DNA of 33,679 nt from Acidithiobacillus sp. (GTDB taxonomy: Bacteria > Pseudomonadota > Gammaproteobacteria > Acidithiobacillales > Acidithiobacillaceae), in contig NZ_JAGDVS010000037.1 in assembly GCF_023255755.1 (NCBI RefSeq), positions 1 through 33,679 of the forward strand, given 5' to 3'. The notes beneath the pieces were generated by a model, which was not told the DNA's origin, did not search any database, and saw nothing but the letters and a program-made list of their open reading frames with translations. The translations under genes were made by a program, and so were the position numbers. Position 1 is the first letter of the stretch; every line of letters begins with the position of its first letter. Shown piece by piece: positions 10,192-19,522 of this stretch.

Positions 10192-11597
10192 GTCGCCAGG
10201 AGGTGGCAGGTTCAAATGAGGTGAGGGCGCGTCTCTACATTCTGGACACCAACGTGCTGATGCACGATCCCTCAGCGCTATTCCGCTTTCAGGAACACGA
10301 CATCCTGCTGCCGATGATCGTGCTGGAGGAGCTGGATCAGCACAAAAAGGGCCTGAGTGAGCAGGCACGCAATGTGCGTCAGGTGAGCCGTTATCTGGAC
10401 GAGATGCTGACGGATACGGCTGATCTGGATCAGGGTTTGGTGCTGCCTTATGCTCAGGGACGGCTTTATTTTCAGACTGCTGCACATCAGCAGGTGCTGC
10501 CGGAAGACCTGGCCGGCGGCAAGGCGGACAATGAAATCCTCGCCGTGACTCTGGCCTTACAGAATCGCCATCCCGAAAAGGATGTGATTCTGGTCAGCAA
10601 AGACATCAATTTACGCATCAAGGGGCGCACCCTTGGCATCCGGGTGGAGGATTACCAGAACGATCGTGCTCTGGACGATGTAGACCTGCTCTACACCGGT
10701 GCAGAGACGCTGAGTGCCGATTTCTGGGAGCTGCATAGTCGTGATCTGGACGCCTGGCAGGAGAGCGGACGGAGTTATTACAAAATCAGCGGCCCCGCCA
10801 TTCAGCGCTGGCACCCAAATCAATTTATCGCGCTCAACACACTGGAAGGATCGGCTGAGGATTTTGCCGCGATCGTCCGTGAAGTGCATCCGGAACACGC
10901 TATTATCGAGCGCATAACCGATTATCGGAGTGACCGGCACGCGGTGTGGGGCATTTTGGCGCGTAATCCGGAGCAGAATTTTGCCTTGAATCTACTCATG
11001 GATCCGGACATCGATTTTGTCACCCTACTGGGTCATGCAGGTACAGGTAAGACGCTGCTGACGCTGGCGGCGGCGCTGCATCAGATTTTCGAGCAGAAGC
11101 GCTACTCGGAAGTGATCATCACCCGCGCGACGGTACCGGTGGGCGATGAGATAGGCTTCCTGCCCGGCACGGAGGAAGAAAAAATGCTGCCGTGGATGGG
11201 GGCGCTGGAGGATAACCTGGAAATTCTGGCGCGCGGCAGTGATGAGAGCGGCAGTTGGGGGCGCAGTGCGACACAGGATCTGATCAGTAAGCGGATTCGC
11301 GTCAAGTCCATGAGTTTTATGCGCGGACGTACTTTTCTGGAGAAATTCGTCATCATCGACGAGGCGCAAAATCTGACTTCCAAGGAAATGAAAACCCTGA
11401 TCACCCGTGCCGGTCCGGGGACCAAAATTGTCTGTCTGGGTAATATTGCCCAGATCGACACGCCCTATCTGACGGAAACCACCTCAGGTCTGACTTATGT
11501 GGTGGATCGCTTCAAGGACTGGGCCTACAGCGGACACATCACCCTGCGTCGTGGGGAGCGTTCGCGTCTGGCGGATTTTGCCAATGATGCCTTGTGA
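10188..11597 (+). CDS. PhoH-family ATPase with N-terminal PIN domain
   Basis: PIN start RLYILDTNVLMHDPSALFRFQEHDILLPMIVLEELD; PhoH P-loop LLGHAGTGKTLLTLAAALHQ and FVIIDEAQNLTSKEMKTLITRAGPGTKIVCLGN. Confidence 0.95.
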   Translation: MSRQEVAGSNEVRARLYILDTNVLMHDPSALFRFQEHDILLPMIVLEELDQHKKGLSEQARNVRQVSRYLDEMLTDTADLDQGLVLPYAQGRLYFQTAAHQQVLPEDLAGGKADNEILAVTLALQNRHPEKDVILVSKDINLRIKGRTLGIRVEDYQNDRALDDVDLLYTGAETLSADFWELHSRDLDAWQESGRSYYKISGPAIQRWHPNQFIALNTLEGSAEDFAAIVREVHPEHAIIERITDYRSDRHAVWGILARNPEQNFALNLLMDPDIDFVTLLGHAGTGKTLLTLAAALHQIFEQKRYSEVIITRATVPVGDEIGFLPGTEEEKMLPWMGALEDNLEILARGSDESGSWGRSATQDLISKRIRVKSMSFMRGRTFLEKFVIIDEAQNLTSKEMKTLITRAGPGTKIVCLGNIAQIDTPYLTETTSGLTYVVDRFKDWAYSGHITLRRGERSRLADFANDAL

Positions 11598-11660
11598 TCC
11601 CCTTGTCTCCTGACCCGCTGAGCCCGTAGACTGCGCGCAGGGCATCGGGGGAGTGAGCGC

Positions 11661-13574
11661 ATGACATGGTCGGTCGCGGATAGTCGCCATCTGTATAACC
11701 TGCCGCATTGGGGCGATGGGTATTTCGATGTGGGCGCGGACGGGCAGATTATCGTCCGTCCCGACGCCAACCCTCAGGGTGCCGCCATTGGGCTGGCCGA
11801 TGTCGCGGCAGTACTGGGTGAACATTCCCTCGGTTTACCCTGCCTCCTGCGTTTTCCGCAGATTCTCGGGGATCGTGTTGCACGCTTGCACGGCGCGTTT
11901 GGCGATGCCATCCGCGCCCTCGACTATGGCGGCAGCTACACTCCCGTTTATCCGATCAAGGTCAACCAGCAGCGGCGCGTCGTAGAAGAAATTTTGCGTG
12001 CCGGTGCGGGTAGCGTCGGTCTGGAGGCAGGTAGCAAACCGGAGCTGCTGGCGGTCATCGGACTGATGCCGGTGGGCGGCACCATCATCTGCAATGGTTA
12101 CAAAGACAACGAGTATATTCGCCTGGCCCTGACGGGTGAGAAGTTGGGCATGCAGGTCTACCTGGTGGTGGAAAAACCATCGGAACTGGCTCTGATCCTG
12201 AATGAGGCCCGCAAGCTCGGCGTTAAACCCCGGATCGGGGTGCGCGCGCGGCTGGCATCCGCAGGTTCCGGCAAGTGGCAGAATACCGGTGGCGAAAAAT
12301 CTAAATTCGGCCTGTCTACGGCAGACATTCTGGAACTCGTCCACCGCCTGCGGGCAGAAAATGCGCTGGAAAGTCTGCAATTACTGCACTTCCATCTCGG
12401 CTCCCAGATTCCCAATATTCAGTTCATCAAAGGCGGCATGCGCGAATGTGCCCGCCTGTATGCGGAACTGCGACGCCTGGGCGCGGCCCTGGAGGTGGTG
12501 GATGTGGGCGGCGGGCTCGGTGTGGACTATGAAGGGACGCACTCCCGCGCATACTGCTCCACGAACTATCATGTCTCCGACTATGCCCATGCCATCGTCG
12601 CCACGCTGGCCGATGTATCGCGCCAGGAAGGTCTGCCGGAGCCGCGTATCATCTCCGAATCGGGGCGGGCGCTGACGGCCCATCACGCCATTTTGCTGAC
12701 TAATGTCACCGATGTGGAGATGGCGGCCGGAGAGCATCCGCCGTCAACACCTTCCGCCGACCTGATGGAGGGTGAATGGGGCCGTCTGCTCACCCGGCTG
12801 GATCAGGGTAACGCCGCCGCGGCGCTGGAAATCTATCAGGAGGCTCTTTATCTTCTGGCGGAGATTCACCAGCAATTCAACCTCGGTATCATTCACATTG
12901 AAGAGCGGGCCGAGGCCGAAGGCGTTTATGCCCAACTACTCTGGCGGGTGCGCGGCTTCCTTGACCCGCACAACCGCGCGCACCGTGACATCCTTGACGA
13001 GCTCGACGAAAAGCTGGTGGACAAATATTTCGTTAACTTTTCCCTGTTTCAGTCGCTGCCCGATGTCTGGGCCATTGATCAGATTTTCCCGATATTGCCC
13101 ATACAGCGGCTGAATGAAGAGCCGACCCGGCGGGCCCGTCTCGAGGATATTACTTGCGACTCCGACGGCCGGATTGATGCGTACGTCACGGCCGAAGGCC
13201 TGACACCGGCGCTGCCGGTACATGCGCTACAGGCAGGTACGCCTTATCTCCTCGGTATTTTTCTGGTGGGTGCGTACCAGGAAATTCTCGGGGATATGCA
13301 TAATCTGTTCGGCGACACGGACTCGGTTAATGTGTTCTGTGATGCCTCGGGCGCCATGCGTCTGGAGCAGCCGCTGGCGGGGGATACGGTGGAATCCGTC
13401 TTGCAATACGTACAATTTTCCGCTATCGACCTGCTGGCCCGTTATCAGAAGAAAGTGGAAGCCTGCAGCCATCTCGACAATGTGGAGCGTCACGAGTTTC
13501 TACAGCAGTTTGCGGATGGGCTGCATGGTTATACCTATTTAACCGTCCATAATCAGATTGAAGACCTGACGTAG
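11661..13574 (+). CDS. speA: Biosynthetic arginine decarboxylase
   Basis: 637 aa; YTPVYPIKVNQQRRVVEEIL, GLEAGSKPELLAVI, LHFHLGSQIPNI, VDVGGGLGVDYEGT, SESGRALTAHHAILLTNV. Confidence 0.97.
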   Translation: MTWSVADSRHLYNLPHWGDGYFDVGADGQIIVRPDANPQGAAIGLADVAAVLGEHSLGLPCLLRFPQILGDRVARLHGAFGDAIRALDYGGSYTPVYPIKVNQQRRVVEEILRAGAGSVGLEAGSKPELLAVIGLMPVGGTIICNGYKDNEYIRLALTGEKLGMQVYLVVEKPSELALILNEARKLGVKPRIGVRARLASAGSGKWQNTGGEKSKFGLSTADILELVHRLRAENALESLQLLHFHLGSQIPNIQFIKGGMRECARLYAELRRLGAALEVVDVGGGLGVDYEGTHSRAYCSTNYHVSDYAHAIVATLADVSRQEGLPEPRIISESGRALTAHHAILLTNVTDVEMAAGEHPPSTPSADLMEGEWGRLLTRLDQGNAAAALEIYQEALYLLAEIHQQFNLGIIHIEERAEAEGVYAQLLWRVRGFLDPHNRAHRDILDELDEKLVDKYFVNFSLFQSLPDVWAIDQIFPILPIQRLNEEPTRRARLEDITCDSDGRIDAYVTAEGLTPALPVHALQAGTPYLLGIFLVGAYQEILGDMHNLFGDTDSVNVFCDASGAMRLEQPLAGDTVESVLQYVQFSAIDLLARYQKKVEACSHLDNVERHEFLQQFADGLHGYTYLTVHNQIEDLT

Positions 13575-13967
13575 CAGCGTCAACTCCGTCATCGGCAAGC
13601 GCCGCAGCTCACTGATGGGCTTGAAAACGCCATCGTGGGCTGCGATTGCCTCGTGTGGGGCTTCAAATGTCGTGAAGCGGGCGAGGTGGATCTGAATTGG
13701 ACCGGAGTCGGTAGACAGCCAAGCCTCGAAACCGTCGTCCAGCGCTATCTGGCTGGGATTTATGTTCAATTTCTCCAATACTGCATGCAGTGCATCAGTG
13801 GGCGTATCGCCGGTCTCCGTGGGTGCTGCAACCATACTGGTGTTCTCCGGCAGTGGCGCTGGCAGCATCACACTGTCGTTGATGCGAACGAAGCGCAGGG
13901 CGGTACTGTAGCTGTCGAAGTGACAGAAGATCAGGCGATTGCGTTCGAGGAGATCGGATGTGGGCAT
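13539..13967 (-). CDS. Uncharacterised protein, last gene of the fix operon run
   Basis: 142 aa ORF, RBS-like AGGA upstream, collinear with the minus-strand gene run; 3' end overlaps speA by 36 bp. Confidence 0.7.
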   Translation of the reverse strand: MPTSDLLERNRLIFCHFDSYSTALRFVRINDSVMLPAPLPENTSMVAAPTETGDTPTDALHAVLEKLNINPSQIALDDGFEAWLSTDSGPIQIHLARFTTFEAPHEAIAAHDGVFKPISELRRLPMTELTLLRQVFNLIMDG

Positions 13968-14002
13968 TGGGTTATTCCTGTTTCGATTGGGGGGTGATCG
14001 GG

Positions 14003-14686
14003 TTAGCCGATGGTGATGGTCAGCGGTTCCAGCCCGGCAACAGCGGCCTCGATCACGTCGCCTTTCACCACCGGACCCACGCCGGCGGGGGTACCGGTGA
14101 AGATGAGGTCTCCGGGAAAGAGTTCGACCTGATTCGACAGGAGATGGACGATCTGCGGAATTTTCCAGAGCATGTCACCGACATCGGCGCTCTGGCGGAT
14201 TTGACCATTCACCTTGAGTTCGATCTTACCGCGGGCGATGGTTCCCGAATAAAACTCGGGCGTGATGGCCGTGCAAGGCGCCGAATGGTCGAATGCTTTG
14301 GCCATCTCCCAGGGCTGGCCCTTTTCGCGGGCAACGCGTTGCAGGTCGCGGCGCGTCATGTCCAGACCCACGGCATAACCGAACACATAGTCATAATCGA
14401 CCTTGTCCATGGGGATATTTTTGCCACCCTTGTGTAGCGCCACCACCAGTTCTACCTCGGGCTGCAGGTCGGTAGTGCCGGGCGGGTAGGGCAGCACTGA
14501 ATTATTCTGCAGGATGGCGCTGGCCGGTTTCATGAAAAAGAAGGGTTCGGTATCGGGCGCGCTGCCCATTTCCCGGACGTGATCAGCGTAGTTCTGCCCG
14601 ACGCAAAAAATGCGGCGCACCGGGAAAGGGTTGCTGGACATGGCGTCCAGAGTCACGACAGGGGCGGGCGGGAAGGCGTAGTTCAT
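14003..14686 (-). CDS. Fumarylacetoacetate hydrolase (FAH) family protein, fumarylpyruvate-hydrolase-like
   Basis: RRIFCVGQNYADHVREMG, FFFMKPASAILQNNSVLPYPPGTTDLQPEVELVVAL, GYAVGLDMTRRDLQ, LFPGDLIFTGTPAGVGPV. Confidence 0.92.
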   Translation of the reverse strand: MNYAFPPAPVVTLDAMSSNPFPVRRIFCVGQNYADHVREMGSAPDTEPFFFMKPASAILQNNSVLPYPPGTTDLQPEVELVVALHKGGKNIPMDKVDYDYVFGYAVGLDMTRRDLQRVAREKGQPWEMAKAFDHSAPCTAITPEFYSGTIARGKIELKVNGQIRQSADVGDMLWKIPQIVHLLSNQVELFPGDLIFTGTPAGVGPVVKGDVIEAAVAGLEPLTITIG

Positions 14687-14958
14687 GGACGGGCTCCTGT
14701 GTCGGGTGAAATGGCGGGATAACAGGCATCTGCTCCCATTTCTTGATAACTGATCCTGAAGCGGGATTCAATGTGCTTTTCATCAAGGATTCGGTCGCGG
14801 CACTCGGGGTAACGTTGTACCAGACGGTTTCGGTGCGCCTGCCAAGCGTGGAGCAGGGCGCGGCGGGCCGCCTCCCGATCCTCGCCGGTGCCCTGGAAGG
14901 TGAAATGATGGGTGCGCATTTCCGCCAGAACAAAGCAGTTTGCGCTTTCCGTTGTCAT
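14683..14958 (-). CDS. Uncharacterised small protein in fix operon run
   Basis: MTTESANCFVLAEMRTHHFTFQGTGEDREAARRALLHAWQAHRNRL...; overlaps both neighbours by 4 bp (translational coupling pattern). Confidence 0.7.
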   Translation of the reverse strand: MTTESANCFVLAEMRTHHFTFQGTGEDREAARRALLHAWQAHRNRLVQRYPECRDRILDEKHIESRFRISYQEMGADACYPAISPDTGARP

Positions 14959-15575
14959 CGATAGCCTTCCTCGCGCAGTACACGCTGCACGGCAGGCCTG
15001 GCCCGCAGGCGTTGGTAGTGGGCGTCGCAATGTTCAGGTAGCGGGATGCCCAGCCGGGCTGCCCAGAACTCCACGTAAAACAGCGCCGCATCGGCGATGG
15101 AGAAGCCGCCGGTGACATAATCCAATCCGGCAAGGGCGTCATTCATGATGGCGAATCCCTGATTGACGATTTCCCGTCCGCGCGCCTGCACGGCTGCGTG
15201 ATCGGCGGCGTTGGGGGTGAAGGTGTCCGTAATGAAAATGCGGGCGAAGCCCTGGCCGTGCAGGGTGCCGACAGCATAGTCCATGACTTCCAGCACGCGC
15301 GCCTCGCCGTCGGGATACTCTGGCAGCAGTTTCGCCTTGGGGTGGGTGCGTGCCAGCCACCAGGCGATGGCCTGGAATTCAGTCAGCGCCGTGCCGTCCC
15401 GACGCACCAGGGTGGGGATGGTGGACTTCGGATTGATGGCGCGGTACTCGGGCTTGTGGTGCTCGCCGGCTGGCAGATTGACGATCCAGGCCTCGAAGGG
15501 GAGATCCAGTTCTTCCAGCAGAATATGGATGCCGGTGGAGCATGATCCGGGGGTCATGTAGAAGCGCATCGCCAT
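14955..15575 (-). CDS. Glutathione S-transferase family protein (beta-class-like)
   Basis: MAMRFYMTPGSCSTGIHILLEELDLPFEAWIVNL...YRAINPKSTIPTLVRRDGTALTEFQAIAWWLA...YVTGGFSIADAALFYVEFWAARLGIPLPEH. Confidence 0.88.
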   Translation of the reverse strand: MAMRFYMTPGSCSTGIHILLEELDLPFEAWIVNLPAGEHHKPEYRAINPKSTIPTLVRRDGTALTEFQAIAWWLARTHPKAKLLPEYPDGEARVLEVMDYAVGTLHGQGFARIFITDTFTPNAADHAAVQARGREIVNQGFAIMNDALAGLDYVTGGFSIADAALFYVEFWAARLGIPLPEHCDAHYQRLRARPAVQRVLREEGYR

Positions 15576-15928
15576 CAGTTGTCCTCTTTAAACCGTTCCG
15601 GCTGGTTTTTGCGGTACACCCGCAGCCACATCAAGGTATCTGGTGCCAGCGCGCGCACCGCGAGCCAGAGCAGGGTGTCCTCTGCTTTATCACTGGTTGC
15701 GAGGCGCTGGTCGAGGGCGCGCCAGCCTTCCCAGTCTATTTCCACCAACAGGGCGTGGATCTCTGGCGACAGGAGCAGGGCGGACTTGCTCATGAGGCGA
15801 AGCTGGCGTCGAGTTTCTGCGCGGGTGAGGCGCGACGCGAGAAACTCTTCCTTCTCCAGCCCTTCAGTCAGCGTGAGTACGGCAGTCCCCGCCTCTTCAA
15901 TCGCGTTAAAGGGCGAGATGCTCAGCAT
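15575..15928 (-). CDS. Uncharacterised protein in fix operon run
   Basis: 117 aa ORF, collinear; stop overlaps GST start. Confidence 0.65.
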   Translation of the reverse strand: MLSISPFNAIEEAGTAVLTLTEGLEKEEFLASRLTRAETRRQLRLMSKSALLLSPEIHALLVEIDWEGWRALDQRLATSDKAEDTLLWLAVRALAPDTLMWLRVYRKNQPERFKEDN

Positions 15929-15976
15929 AGACGCGCTCCGGGTGGGTATTCCATCTTGTATGGCACATCGCCAGGC

Positions 15977-16471
15977 TCAATGCGCCGTCAGACCATCGGC
16001 ATAGGCGCGGATGACGGAGGCTCCTACCAGATCGTGAGGGTCCAGTTCGCCGATCTTTTCCAGAACCTCCCGGCATTCGTCCAGTTGCTTGCGGCGTAAC
16101 AGGATGAAACTCAGGCCCTTCAGGGTGAAGAGATAAAAATGGGCAGGACTGTGAATCACGGACCAGTCTGCGGTGCCTGGAGCGAGGTGCTGCCAGTTGG
16201 GGGGGAAACCGCCCAGTCGTGCCCCGCTGGCCAGGGCGGTGCGTGCTATCTCTTCGGCCTCCGCCAACCGGGACTGGCGAAACAGCAGCTTGTACATGGC
16301 AAAATAGGCGGGCAGGTAATCCGGATCGGTCAGTAGATGCTGCCTCAGCAGTTTTTCCACCTCGGTCGGGTATGTGCTACTGGCCAGTGCAGTCTCCAGC
16401 AGCGCAGCCACCTGCCCGGTCGGGTCGGCAAAGGGCAGGGTGATCTCGCCGAGGGCACCGTCAGGGCTCAT
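15977..16471 (-). CDS. TPR-like protein of unknown function
   Basis: Helical-repeat pattern: LLRQHLLTDPDYLPAYFAMYKLLFRQSRLAEAEEIARTAL...LKGLSFILLRRKQLDECREVLEKIGELDPHD. Confidence 0.75.
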   Translation of the reverse strand: MSPDGALGEITLPFADPTGQVAALLETALASSTYPTEVEKLLRQHLLTDPDYLPAYFAMYKLLFRQSRLAEAEEIARTALASGARLGGFPPNWQHLAPGTADWSVIHSPAHFYLFTLKGLSFILLRRKQLDECREVLEKIGELDPHDLVGASVIRAYADGLTAH

Positions 16472-16796
16472 TGGACCAAGCCTCCGGCGTCGGGTAGAGG
16501 CGGGTGACGGGTGTGCCGCCGATCAGATGTTCGTCGATAATGACGTCGATATCATCCTGACGTACTCCCGCGTAAAGGATGCCTTCGGGATAAACCAGCA
16601 CATTGGGACCCTCGCCGCAGGGTCCCAGACAACCGCACTGAGTCAGGGCGAAACGCCCCCAGAGTTTGCGTGCTTCAAAGGTGTCCTGAAAAGTACGGAG
16701 CAGATCCGCGGAGCCTTGAGTGCCGCAGGAGCCCTTGGGATGACTCGGCGGCCTGGACTGGACGCAGACGAAGACGTGGCGTTCTGGTTTGCTCAT
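16461..16796 (-). CDS. Thioredoxin-fold [2Fe-2S] ferredoxin (Shethna protein I-like)
   Basis: RHVFVCVQSRPPSHPKGSCGTQGSADLLRTF...ALTQCGCLGPCGEGPNVLVYPEGILY; four-Cys pattern of this family. Confidence 0.9.
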   Translation of the reverse strand: MSKPERHVFVCVQSRPPSHPKGSCGTQGSADLLRTFQDTFEARKLWGRFALTQCGCLGPCGEGPNVLVYPEGILYAGVRQDDIDVIIDEHLIGGTPVTRLYPTPEAWSNEP

Positions 16797-16809
16797 GAAA
16801 TGCCCCCAC

Positions 16810-17097
16810 TTAACCGAACTTGAAAAGGATGCCGTGACCGCCCCGTGGATAGGACCAATCCACGTTGCGATATTCGGAACAAATGATCCGACAGGTGCCG
16901 CACTCCAGGCAGCCGTCCGTGGTCAGGACCACACCACCGCCCTCGTCTTTGGCGTAACAGGCCGCAGGACAGGCGAAGGTGCAGGACTGGGTTTTACAAT
17001 CATCCGCGCAGACCTGAGGATCGCTGATCTGGATATGCGGCCGGCCTTCATCGACCCGGTAGCGGTTTTGAAACAGTTTCTCTTCGATCTTGATCAT
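16810..17097 (-). CDS. fixX: Ferredoxin-like protein FixX
   Basis: [70 protein letters not shown] overlap with fixC stop. Confidence 0.95.
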   Translation of the reverse strand: MIKIEEKLFQNRYRVDEGRPHIQISDPQVCADDCKTQSCTFACPAACYAKDEGGGVVLTTDGCLECGTCRIICSEYRNVDWSYPRGGHGILFKFG

Positions 17098-18392
17098 CGC
17101 GTTGCCCTCCACATGCGGTAAGCGTCTCCCACCAAACCCCACAACGAGCGTTGCTGTACAAAGCTGCCCCGAATGGTCTTTTCCTTGCTGTGCTTATCCT
17201 GACCATCGACCATCAGCATGGTATGCGCGGCGCGGTTGAGGAGTTGCGGATACACCGAAAAGAAATGCGGATTGCCGTGCAGGATATCAGGCAACTCCTT
17301 GTATTTCCGCAAATCTTTCATGACGAAACTGTCGTCCAGCGCGGTTTTGTAACGGGCAAGATGGGGGGCCGTACAGGGGAGCTTCATGTCTTTCAGCGCG
17401 ATAACCGTTTCTGCGGCCAGCCGGCCACTGGTCATCGCCAGGTTGGAGCCTTCGCGGTGGACCGCATTTACCAGTCCGGCGCTGTCCCCCGCAATCATCC
17501 AGCCCTCGCCGTAGAGGGTCGGAACGGCCTTGTAGCCCCCTTCGGGAATCAGGTGGGCGGCATACTCCTTCATTTCGCCCCCCTCAATCAACGGGGCAAT
17601 GGCCGGATGCGCCTTGAGTTCTTCGAGGAGGGTATAGGGCGCGATGCCCGCTTTTTTGAAGTCGGACAAGAGGCAACCGATGCCCAGCGTGATGGATTCC
17701 TTGTTGGTATAGAGGAAGGCGGTGCCGACCATGCCGTGGGTGACGGCGCCGGCGATCTCAATGACCACCCCTTCGTTGCCCTTGATGTTGAAACGGCTCT
17801 GGACGACCTCCTCGGGCAGAAAGTGAATTTCCTTGACCGCGAGCGCGACATTTTTAGCTTCGAGTTCGCCATGGAAGCCGGCTTTTTTGGCCAACAGCGA
17901 ATTGACGCCATCCGCCAGGATCACCACATCGGCATAAATGTCGCCTCCCTCACGATCGGTACGGACGCCGATGACCTTTTTGCCTTCCTGGATGAGCTCG
18001 GTGACCGTCGTCTCGCAGATGACCAGGCCGCCTGCGGCCTTGACCTTCCCGGAGAACCACTTGTCGAAAGGCGCCCGGAGGATGGTATAACGATTGGGCT
18101 GGTCGCTGTTAAAGGCATCCGAGCGATAGTTGGTACCGATGAAGGATTTTTCATCCAGCACCCACATGCGCTGTTCGATGACGTGGCGCTCCAACGGGGC
18201 GTCGTCGCGGAAATCGGGAATGATGCGCTCCAGCGCGTCGGCGTAGAGAATGGCCCCCTGGACGTTTTTGGTGCCGGGGGTTTCACCGCGCTCCAGTTGC
18301 AATACGCTCAGACCCGCCTGGGCCATGGTATACGCGGCCGCATTACCGGCGGGGCCGGCACCTACCACAATAGCATCAAATTTTTCGGCCAT
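17094..18392 (-). CDS. fixC: FAD-dependent ETF-quinone oxidoreductase FixC
   Basis: 432 aa; [82 protein letters not shown]. Confidence 0.96.
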   Translation of the reverse strand: MAEKFDAIVVGAGPAGNAAAYTMAQAGLSVLQLERGETPGTKNVQGAILYADALERIIPDFRDDAPLERHVIEQRMWVLDEKSFIGTNYRSDAFNSDQPNRYTILRAPFDKWFSGKVKAAGGLVICETTVTELIQEGKKVIGVRTDREGGDIYADVVILADGVNSLLAKKAGFHGELEAKNVALAVKEIHFLPEEVVQSRFNIKGNEGVVIEIAGAVTHGMVGTAFLYTNKESITLGIGCLLSDFKKAGIAPYTLLEELKAHPAIAPLIEGGEMKEYAAHLIPEGGYKAVPTLYGEGWMIAGDSAGLVNAVHREGSNLAMTSGRLAAETVIALKDMKLPCTAPHLARYKTALDDSFVMKDLRKYKELPDILHGNPHFFSVYPQLLNRAAHTMLMVDGQDKHSKEKTIRGSFVQQRSLWGLVGDAYRMWRATR

Positions 18393-18408
18393 GTCATGAC
18401 TCCTGTAA

Positions 18409-19503
18409 TTAACCAGCCCGGCGGTTCACAGCCAGGCGACTGCGAAAGGCGTCGGTGAGGACGGGAAGGATCTGCACGGCGTCGCCGACAATGGCATAAG
18501 TGGCAAAGTCGAAGATGGGCGCATTGGGATCGTTGTTGATGGCGATGATGACGTCGGAGGCTTCCATGCCGACGCGGTGCTGAATCGCCCCGGAGATGCC
18601 CGCAGCAATATAAAGCTTGGGACGCACAGTCTTGCCCGATTGCCCGACCTGACGGTCAGCGGGTAGCCAGCCGGCATGGGTCACCGGACGCGATCCGCCG
18701 ACTTCGGCGCCGAGTACGGCAGCCAGGTCCCAGATCAGGCGAAAATTTTCGGCCTTGCCCATGCCTCGGCCGCCCGCCACGATAATGTCGGCATAGGCGA
18801 GCTGAGCCTGCTCCTGGGCCTCGTCGGGGATGAACTCCAGGACCTTGGCGATAATGTCGTCTTCCTGCATCTGCAGGTTTTCAGAAATGACACGGCCGCT
18901 GCGTTCTGGCATGGCGTCGGGCATGGCCATGACCCGGGGGCGGATGGTGGCCATCTGCGGGCGATAGTTCAGAGTCTGGATGGTGCAGAGCAAGCTGCCG
19001 CCGAAGGTCGGACGGGTGGCGAGGAGTCCGCGATTGTCCGGGTCAATGGCGAGTTCCGTGCAGTCTGCGGTCAAACCCGTGAGCAGAGTGGTGGCCACAC
19101 TACCGGCGAGATCGCGGCCCAGGGTGGTGGCGCCGAGCAACAGAATCTCCGGCTGATAGCGGTTGACGAGGTCGGTCATGGCCTTGGTGTAGGGCTCGTT
19201 GCGATAGTCCGTGAGAATGGGATCGGCCACGATATAGGCCACATCGGCGCCATAGGTGAAAGCGTTACGGGCAGCGGCACCCAGTTCATCGCTGCTGCCG
19301 CCGAGGATGACGGCGCCCAGTTCTACGTCGAGAATATCGGCCAGCTTGCGTCCTTCGCCGAGCAATTCCCAGGACATCTGGTGTACCTGGCCCCGTTCCA
19401 TTTCGACAAACACCCAGATCCCCTTGTAGGCCGCCAGGCGGGGGTCCAGCTCCAGGCGCTTTTTGCCTTTGGGCTTTGCGGGTGCGGCAGTGTTCTCGCT
19501 CAT
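18409..19503 (-). CDS. fixB: Electron transfer flavoprotein subunit alpha FixB
   Basis: [32 protein letters not shown]-terminal [73 protein letters not shown]. Confidence 0.96.
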   Translation of the reverse strand: MSENTAAPAKPKGKKRLELDPRLAAYKGIWVFVEMERGQVHQMSWELLGEGRKLADILDVELGAVILGGSSDELGAAARNAFTYGADVAYIVADPILTDYRNEPYTKAMTDLVNRYQPEILLLGATTLGRDLAGSVATTLLTGLTADCTELAIDPDNRGLLATRPTFGGSLLCTIQTLNYRPQMATIRPRVMAMPDAMPERSGRVISENLQMQEDDIIAKVLEFIPDEAQEQAQLAYADIIVAGGRGMGKAENFRLIWDLAAVLGAEVGGSRPVTHAGWLPADRQVGQSGKTVRPKLYIAAGISGAIQHRVGMEASDVIIAINNDPNAPIFDFATYAIVGDAVQILPVLTDAFRSRLAVNRRAG

Positions 19504-19522
19504 GCGAATGCTCCTTGTGCGT

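Noticed and set aside
17151-18458. 435-aa plus-strand ORF antisense to fixC
   Set aside because: Opposite strand encodes an unmistakable FixC; the long antisense frame is a high-GC codon-bias artefact.
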